A DNA stretch of 64,000 nt from Candidatus Flexifilum breve (GTDB lineage: Bacteria; Chloroflexota; Anaerolineae; Aggregatilineales; Phototrophicaceae): assembly GCA_016717205.1 (NCBI GenBank), contig JADKGC010000003.1:496001-560000 (forward strand), given 5' to 3'. The first letter of the stretch is position 1, and each line of letters opens with the position of its first letter. Positions 59,093-64,000 of this stretch are shown here, in pieces. A model generated the notes under the pieces. The model did no database searches. It saw nothing but the letters and a program-made list of their open reading frames with translations, and was not told the origin of the DNA. The translations under genes were made by a program, and so were the position numbers.

Positions 59093-61780
59093 ATGGACGA
59101 TTATCGACCCAACCCTGATGAGCTTCTCCAGCAGATCCAGGCTGCAGAGGAGAAACGGCGACGCGGTCGGCTGAAAATCTTCTTCGGGGCGGCGGCGGGT
59201 GTTGGCAAGACCTACAGCATGCTTGATGCCGCCCATCTGCGCCGCGCCGACGGGATCGACGTGGTGGTCGGCTACGTTGAACCGCATCCTCGCCCGGAAA
59301 CGCTCGCTCTTCTCGACGGATTGGAGGCGATTCCGCCTCACCTGATCGAGTACAAAGGCACGCAGCTCCGCGAATTCGACCTCGACGCGGCCTTAGCGCG
59401 CCATCCCGCGCTCATCCTCGTCGATGAACTGGCGCACACCAATGCGCCGGGTTCACGCCACCCAAAGCGCTGGCAGGATGTCGAAGAACTACTGGCGGCG
59501 GGCATCGACGTGTATACGACCGTCAATGTGCAGCACATCGAAAGCCTGCGCGATGTCGTCGCCCAGATCACCGGGGTGACGGTGCAGGAAACCGTGCCGG
59601 ATTCGATCATTGAGTCGGCGGACGAGGTCGAATTGATCGACCTCGCGCCCGAAGATCTGATCAAGCGCCTCAAAGACGGCAAAATTTACCAGCCACAGCA
59701 GATCGAAAACGCGCTGCGCAGCTTCTTCCGCACCGGGAATCTGCTGGCTTTGCGCGAACTGGCCCTGCGCAACACCGCCGCCCGTGTCGATGAGCAGATG
59801 AAAGAATACCGCCGCGATCATGCTATTCAGCAGACATGGCCCGCGGGCGAGACACTGCTCGTGTGCGTCAGCCCGAGTCCGCTCGCGCCGCGGTTGGTGC
59901 GCGCCACCAAGCGCATAGCTTCCAGCCTGCACGCCGATTGGATCGCCGTGTATGTCGAGACGCCGCGCCCGCTGAAGCCCGCGGATCGCCTGCGCATCAC
60001 CGAGACGCTCCGCCTCGCGGATCAACTTGGCGCGCAGACCGTCACGCTGCACGGCGCGCAGATCGGCGACGAAGTGCTGCGCTACGCCCGCGAACACAAC
60101 ATCAGCCGGGTGATCGTCGGCAAACCGACTCATCCGCGCTGGCGCGACCTGCTGTTCGGCTCGATGCTCGACGATTTGATGCGGCGCAGCGGGGACATCG
60201 ATGTGTATGTCATCACCGGCGAACCGGAACAACCGCGCCCGCTGTTAGCGCAAATGCCGCGCCGGACGAGCAGTTGGGGCGCTTACGCGCAAGCATTGGC
60301 CATCGTGCTGATCTGTACGCTGCTGGCCGCGCTGGTCTACCCGCTGTTTGTCCCGGCGAATCTCGTCATGATCTATCTGGTGGGTGTGGTCATCGTCGCC
60401 TCACGCTATGGTCGCGGGCCGTCAGTGCTCGCTTCGTTTTTGAGCGTCGCTACTTTCGACTTCTTCTTCGTGCAGCCGCATCTGACGTTCGCCGTCACCG
60501 ATACCCAGTACATTTTTACGTTTGTCACCTTGCTGATCGTTGGGCTGACGATCAGTACACTCACCGTGCAGATCAAGCAGCAGGCCGAACAGGCGCGCGA
60601 ACGTGAACAGCGCACCGCCAGCCTGTACGCACTCAGCCGCGACCTCGCCAATACCCGGGACAGCGACACGCTGATCCGCCTGGCGACCAAACACATCACC
60701 GAGGTCTTCGCCAGCCGCGTCAGCGTGCTGCTCCCGGACGCCCACGGGGATCTCACAGCGAGTTCACCCCATGACGAAACGTCGGTTCAGCCCGAGACCG
60801 CGGTCGCGCGCTGGGTTTACGACCATCAGCGCTTAGCCGGGCTGAATACCGATACCCTGCCGGGTTCAAAAGGTCTATACCTGCCGCTGACCGCCGCGCA
60901 CGGTGTGGTCGGCGTGTTGGCGGTTTTCCCCCTCGACGCGAAACGCTTCGCCGCCAGCGACCAACTGCACTTGCTGGAAACGTTCGCCAATCAAACAGCG
61001 CTGGCGTTGGAACGGACACGCCTCGCGCTGGATGCGGCGCACGCGCAGATCAAGCTGGAGACCGAAAGGACGCGCAATACGCTGCTCAGTTCCGTGTCGC
61101 ATGACCTGCGGACGCCGCTGGCCGTGATTACGGGCGCGACCTCGAGTCTGATCCAGCGTGAAGCGACGCTCACCGCCGCCGATCGCCGCGAATTGGCGCA
61201 CGTCGCGTTTGAGGAATCCGAGCGGTTGAATCGCTTTGTCGGCAACCTGCTGGACATGACGCGGCTGGAATCGGGCAGCATCCATGTGCATAAAGAGTGG
61301 CAGTTGATCGAAGAGGTCATCGGCACCGCGCTGAATCGCGTCCATAGCGAGACCGCGCCCCATCCCATGCACGTCACTATCCCGCCGAATTTCCCTCTCG
61401 TCCAATTTGACGAAAGCCTCATCGAGCAAGTGTTAATTAATCTATTGGAAAATGCTTTAAAATACACCGCCAGTGGCACACCGATCACCATTGCCGTCCA
61501 CGCCGCTGACAAAGAAGTGCTCGTCGAAATCGCGGATCGCGGCCCGGGCCTTCAACCCGGTGACGAAGACCGCATCTTCGACAAGTTTTACCGCTCACAC
61601 CCGCAGCAAGCGAAAGGCGTGGGACTCGGTCTGGCCATCTGCCGGGGGATCATTCAGGCGCATGGTGGGCGGATTTGGGCGGAAAACCGCCCGGATGGCG
61701 GCGCCGTCTTCCGGTTCACGCTGCCGCTCACCGGAGAGCAACCGCCCGTCCTTGAGGAAGAATATGACACCAATGTCTAG
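59093..61780 (+). CDS. kdpD: K+ sensor histidine kinase KdpD
   Basis: 895 residues. The N-terminal KdpD domain (about 22-230) has Walker A GAAAGVGKTYSML (about residues 32-44) and DELAHTNAPGSRHPKRWQDV; a USP domain (about 235-375) follows, then four helices of DUF4118 (about 392-490), a GAF domain, the phosphorylated His in SSVSHDLRTPLAVITG and an HATPase domain (NLLENALKY, GVGLGLAICRGI). It senses K+ shortage or turgor and phosphorylates KdpE. The ATG at 59093 follows GGTAAGGGCAGAC; that leader is nearly the same as before the shortened paralogue at 42773. Its end overlaps kdpE by 17 bases. Confidence 0.95.
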   Translation: MDDYRPNPDELLQQIQAAEEKRRRGRLKIFFGAAAGVGKTYSMLDAAHLRRADGIDVVVGYVEPHPRPETLALLDGLEAIPPHLIEYKGTQLREFDLDAALARHPALILVDELAHTNAPGSRHPKRWQDVEELLAAGIDVYTTVNVQHIESLRDVVAQITGVTVQETVPDSIIESADEVELIDLAPEDLIKRLKDGKIYQPQQIENALRSFFRTGNLLALRELALRNTAARVDEQMKEYRRDHAIQQTWPAGETLLVCVSPSPLAPRLVRATKRIASSLHADWIAVYVETPRPLKPADRLRITETLRLADQLGAQTVTLHGAQIGDEVLRYAREHNISRVIVGKPTHPRWRDLLFGSMLDDLMRRSGDIDVYVITGEPEQPRPLLAQMPRRTSSWGAYAQALAIVLICTLLAALVYPLFVPANLVMIYLVGVVIVASRYGRGPSVLASFLSVATFDFFFVQPHLTFAVTDTQYIFTFVTLLIVGLTISTLTVQIKQQAEQAREREQRTASLYALSRDLANTRDSDTLIRLATKHITEVFASRVSVLLPDAHGDLTASSPHDETSVQPETAVARWVYDHQRLAGLNTDTLPGSKGLYLPLTAAHGVVGVLAVFPLDAKRFAASDQLHLLETFANQTALALERTRLALDAAHAQIKLETERTRNTLLSSVSHDLRTPLAVITGATSSLIQREATLTAADRRELAHVAFEESERLNRFVGNLLDMTRLESGSIHVHKEWQLIEEVIGTALNRVHSETAPHPMHVTIPPNFPLVQFDESLIEQVLINLLENALKYTASGTPITIAVHAADKEVLVEIADRGPGLQPGDEDRIFDKFYRSHPQQAKGVGLGLAICRGIIQAHGGRIWAENRPDGGAVFRFTLPLTGEQPPVLEEEYDTNV

Positions 61781-62483
61781 CCCGGACGCGCTGCCGGGCG
61801 CGCTGATTCTGCTGATCGAAGATGATACGCAAATTCGCCGCTTCCTGCGGACGACGCTGACGAACAGCGGCTATCGCCTGCTCGAAGCGACATCCGGGCA
61901 AGAGGGGATGCGGCTGGTCAGCACCCAGCATCCCGACCTGATCATTCTCGATCTCGGGTTACCGGATGTGGATGGTCTCGACGTCACCGAACAACTGCGC
62001 CAGTGGACATCTACGCCGATTATCGTCCTGTCCGCGCGCGACAAGGAAGGCGACAAAGTGCAGGCGCTGGATCGCGGCGCAGATGATTACCTGACCAAGC
62101 CCTTCGGCACTGAGGAACTGCTCGCGCGCTTGCGCGTGAGTCTGCGGCACCGCCAGCAAACACTGTATGTGGAAACGCCCGTGTTCAGCTTTGCCAACGT
62201 GCGGATTGATCTCGAACACCGGCAGGTATATGTGGCTGAAGCCGAGGTGCACCTCACGCCCATCGAGTACAAACTGCTGACGATCCTCGTCCGCTATGCG
62301 GGCAAAGTCGTGACACAAAAGCAGCTGCTCAAAGAGATCTGGGGGCCAACTTATGAAAAAGAAACCCACTACCTGCGCATTTACATGGGTCAGCTCCGGC
62401 ACAAGCTCGAAGCTGACCCCGCGCAGCCGCGTTGGCTCATCACCGAACCGGGGGTAGGCTACCGGCTAAAGGTGGATGAGTGA
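61764..62483 (+). CDS. kdpE: K+ response regulator KdpE
   Basis: 239 residues. Receiver domain (about 12-125) with IEDDTQIRRFLRTTL, phospho-acceptor in LIILDLGLPDVDG and KPFGTEELLARL; winged-helix domain with LTPIEYKLLTILVRYAGKVVTQKQLLKEIWG and EPGVGYRL. This is the classical KdpE type, distinct in sequence from the regulators at 42015 and 53609. The ATG at 61764 has GAGGAAG 6 bases upstream and overlaps kdpD by 17 bases; a second ATG is at 61773. Its last 44 bases overlap the converging universal-stress gene. Confidence 0.93.
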   Translation: MTPMSSPDALPGALILLIEDDTQIRRFLRTTLTNSGYRLLEATSGQEGMRLVSTQHPDLIILDLGLPDVDGLDVTEQLRQWTSTPIIVLSARDKEGDKVQALDRGADDYLTKPFGTEELLARLRVSLRHRQQTLYVETPVFSFANVRIDLEHRQVYVAEAEVHLTPIEYKLLTILVRYAGKVVTQKQLLKEIWGPTYEKETHYLRIYMGQLRHKLEADPAQPRWLITEPGVGYRLKVDE

Positions 62484-62934
62484 TCATTTCAATCGTCAGC
62501 GGCCCCTCTTTCGGCACAGGCATCGGTTGATCCAACGTGACGAGTTTGCTGCCGAGGAACTGACCAGCGCGCCACACTTGGAAACGCTGCCAGTAAGGGA
62601 TCCAGCTTCGGGGGAAATGGGCGAATACAATCTCCGCTCCAAAATGCTCCACGGCTTGCAGGAGTGCGTCAAATGACGAGATGGAATGCATCGCTTCAAT
62701 GGTCAGGTTGACGCCGTAATCTTCAGCCGTAGCGCGGTATTCGTCGAGGCGGCGGTATTCGCGCGGGTTGGGTGGCAGATATCCGATATCTGTACCCAGA
62801 TAACTGGGATGGGGCACGGGGATCAAGCGCAGCACGACGACGCACGCCTGACTATTGCGCGCCAGAATGCACGCTTGGGTGACGGCCTCGCTTGTCCAAC
62901 GAGTTTCGGCAAATTGAACTAGGATGGTTTTCAT
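62440..62934 (-). CDS. Universal stress protein-like (UspA fold)
   Basis: 164 residues. The start MKTILVQFAETRWTSEAVTQACILAR matches the beta1-alpha1 of UspA-fold proteins, with a second conserved part QAVEHFGAEIVFAHFPRSWIPYW. The usual ATP-binding glycine loop is not evident, so it is probably a non-nucleotide-binding variant. The ATG at 62932-62934 is chosen; the frame reaches 63126 without a sensible start. It is convergent with kdpE and overlaps its 3' end by 44 bases, and lies downstream of the KimA-like gene on the same strand. Confidence 0.7.
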   Translation of the reverse strand: MKTILVQFAETRWTSEAVTQACILARNSQACVVVLRLIPVPHPSYLGTDIGYLPPNPREYRRLDEYRATAEDYGVNLTIEAMHSISSFDALLQAVEHFGAEIVFAHFPRSWIPYWQRFQVWRAGQFLGSKLVTLDQPMPVPKEGPLTIEMITHPPLAGSLPPVR

Positions 62935-63002
62935 GGGTGAACCTGTATTAACCACATCTAGGGTCATTGTAGGTTGAGGTTGGGTCAAAGAGCGGACAGG
63001 AA

Positions 63003-63048
63003 GCTCGGCATTCCCGCAAAGAAACCGTAAAGAACGGGAATGCCGAGC
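63003..63048. terminator. 14-bp perfect hairpin between KimA-like and Usp genes
   Basis: GCTCGGCATTCCCG (63003-63016) and its exact inverse (63035-63048) enclose an 18-base A-rich loop. It stands 4 bases after the stop of the minus-strand KimA-like gene. There is no T-tract on that strand, so it may be an mRNA 3'-end protector or partial terminator before the Usp gene. Confidence 0.65.
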
Positions 63049-63052
63049 GGAA

Positions 63053-64000
63053 CTACGCGGCTGAATTTGGTGTAGCAGTGTGTGACGCGGTTTCCCCCTG
63101 TTCGTCGATGTGGGGATCCGTCGCATGTTCGAACGTCACCTTGAAGCCTTCCGGCAGAGGCAGCGCATCCAAATGCACCTGCTTGACCGTGAGGGCGATG
63201 TCGTCACCCGCTTCCATCAGGGCGTCGCGCAGGAAGCGGTCGGTCGACATGTGCAGCAGGTTATACGGGAAATGTGTACGCAGCGCGCCGATATAGATCA
63301 GCAGGTGAACATCGGGATACTGTGTCATCAAGTCTTTGAGAATGGTGGTGACCATGCTGTACAAGTCGCGGTAGGGGTCGTCAATGATCTCCATCACGCT
63401 CCGATCCCAACCGTTAAGTTCGGCGATTTCCTGCGAACGCTTCTGGAACGCCGCCGCCCGCTTGGCATCCACGCCGATATGAATAATCTTGACCGGGATG
63501 CCGCGCTTGATGATTGAACCCACCACGCTCACCGCCAGCTTGGACCACGTATCGCAGAAGTACACCGCCATTTCGCTGTGCATCGCGGGGTCAAACACGA
63601 CGGCTTTCTGGGCAAAGACCGGGGTTTCATCCAGCTTCAATCGCGCGGCCGTCTCTTTGTAATGCCGGTGAATACGGAAGAACACCCACACCAGCGTGGG
63701 GATGAGCAGCACGATGAACCAAGCACCATGCGAGAACTTGGTGATGATGAAGACGATCATCACCATGAAGGTCACCACCGCGCCCAGCCCGGAGATGGCG
63801 ATCTTGATCGACCAGCGCGGGTCATAGGTGATCTTCGTTTCCAAACCATAGGTGAACTCACCGGGCTTTAACTGCCCCGCCCGCCAGAAGCGGCGCGTCA
63901 TACCCGCCTGACTGATCGTGAACCCAAGGAACACGCCAATCGCATAGAGCGGGATCAAATTGGTGACCACCGCGCCCGTGATGATGACCAACACCATCGC
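63053..64000 (-). CDS. KimA-like K+ importer, paralogue 2 (5' end outside window)
   Basis: The last about 314 residues of a second KimA-like transporter; the gene runs past the window end. It holds the last membrane helices (IPLYAIGVFLGFTISQAGM, TFMVMIVFIITKFSHGAWFIVLL) and the cytosolic domain, nearly the same as the 39659 protein (CDTWSKLAVSVV, KIIHIGVDAKRAAAF, RFPYNLLHMSTD-like). The tail differs, being Thr/Ser-rich where copy 1 is His-rich. The two copies bracket the Kdp/Mrp cluster and face left; they probably arose by duplication of the region. Confidence 0.9.
   Translation of the reverse strand, partial: AMVLVIITGAVVTNLIPLYAIGVFLGFTISQAGMTRRFWRAGQLKPGEFTYGLETKITYDPRWSIKIAISGLGAVVTFMVMIVFIITKFSHGAWFIVLLIPTLVWVFFRIHRHYKETAARLKLDETPVFAQKAVVFDPAMHSEMAVYFCDTWSKLAVSVVGSIIKRGIPVKIIHIGVDAKRAAAFQKRSQEIAELNGWDRSVMEIIDDPYRDLYSMVTTILKDLMTQYPDVHLLIYIGALRTHFPYNLLHMSTDRFLRDALMEAGDDIALTVKQVHLDALPLPEGFKVTFEHATDPHIDEQGETASHTATPNSAA

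Noticed and set aside
1..64000. tRNA, rRNA, CRISPR arrays, transposases, prophage genes
   Set aside because: Looked for T-loop patterns, evenly spaced direct repeats and transposase motifs on both strands; none found. The only spaced repeat is the coding minisatellite.

Overview
The window reads as a piece of a GC-rich bacterial chromosome, most likely a Chloroflexota (Anaerolineae-like) bacterium. That assignment is inferred from style: secreted proteins with long Thr/Pro-rich linkers, a Ser/Thr kinase fused to an AAA/TPR signalling module, GMC and Gfo/Idh oxidoreductases, and short palindromic intergenic repeats. There is no rRNA, tRNA, CRISPR array or transposase in the window, so the taxonomy cannot be confirmed from it. 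High GC produces many long antisense open frames, which I have left out.

Layout. 1-6.8 kb (minus strand): two P-type cation ATPases, the first frameshifted and cut by the window edge, a NIPSNAP protein, and a receiver domain fused to an APH-fold kinase. 7-10.7 kb: convergent genes for a six-repeat Ig-like/LysM secreted protein and a membrane-anchored Pro/Thr-rich protein with a 105-bp minisatellite. 10.7-19.8 kb (minus): plsY-MFS-DUF4258 operon, an SH3 lipoprotein, an operon of a very large membrane-anchored GMC oxidoreductase with a Gfo/Idh/MocA oxidoreductase, and a DHA2 drug-efflux MFS. 20.1-21.6 kb: an AT-rich, probably acquired ApeA-like HEPN antiphage gene. 21.6-28.6 kb: FkbM methyltransferase (frameshifted end), lipoprotein hydrolase, a possible nuclease-fold protein, HtrA-like protease, FGGY sugar kinase. 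28.8-39.6 kb: subtilisin-like protease, a TIR-TM-PKD-PKD surface protein, GH51 arabinofuranosidase, Ser/Thr kinase-AAA-TPR regulator, GH39 xylosidase. The GH51, GH39 and FGGY genes suggest hemicellulose pentose use.

39.7-64 kb is a cation-homeostasis supercluster. It holds two KimA-like K+ importers at its two ends, a KdpE-like/KdpD-like pair whose kinase has lost the whole KdpD/USP sensor half, a complete mrp (mnh) Na+/H+ antiporter operon whose mnhA is broken, an OmpR-family two-component pair whose kinase carries an in-frame amber stop, a KdpE-like orphan regulator, and kdpFABC-kdpD-kdpE with a universal-stress gene. The two KdpE-like regulators at 42.0 and 53.6 kb, and the two kdpD genes with their leaders, are evident duplicates. 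Tandem TCTAAG-N5-TCTAAG sites in front of the second two-component operon (shared with mrp) and in front of a small membrane-protein gene define a likely local regulon.

Four genes carry disruptions (frameshifts near 1086 and 21698, stops at 49762 and 52379). They may be real decay or assembly errors, so those entries describe the gene as it would be when intact and mark the break.
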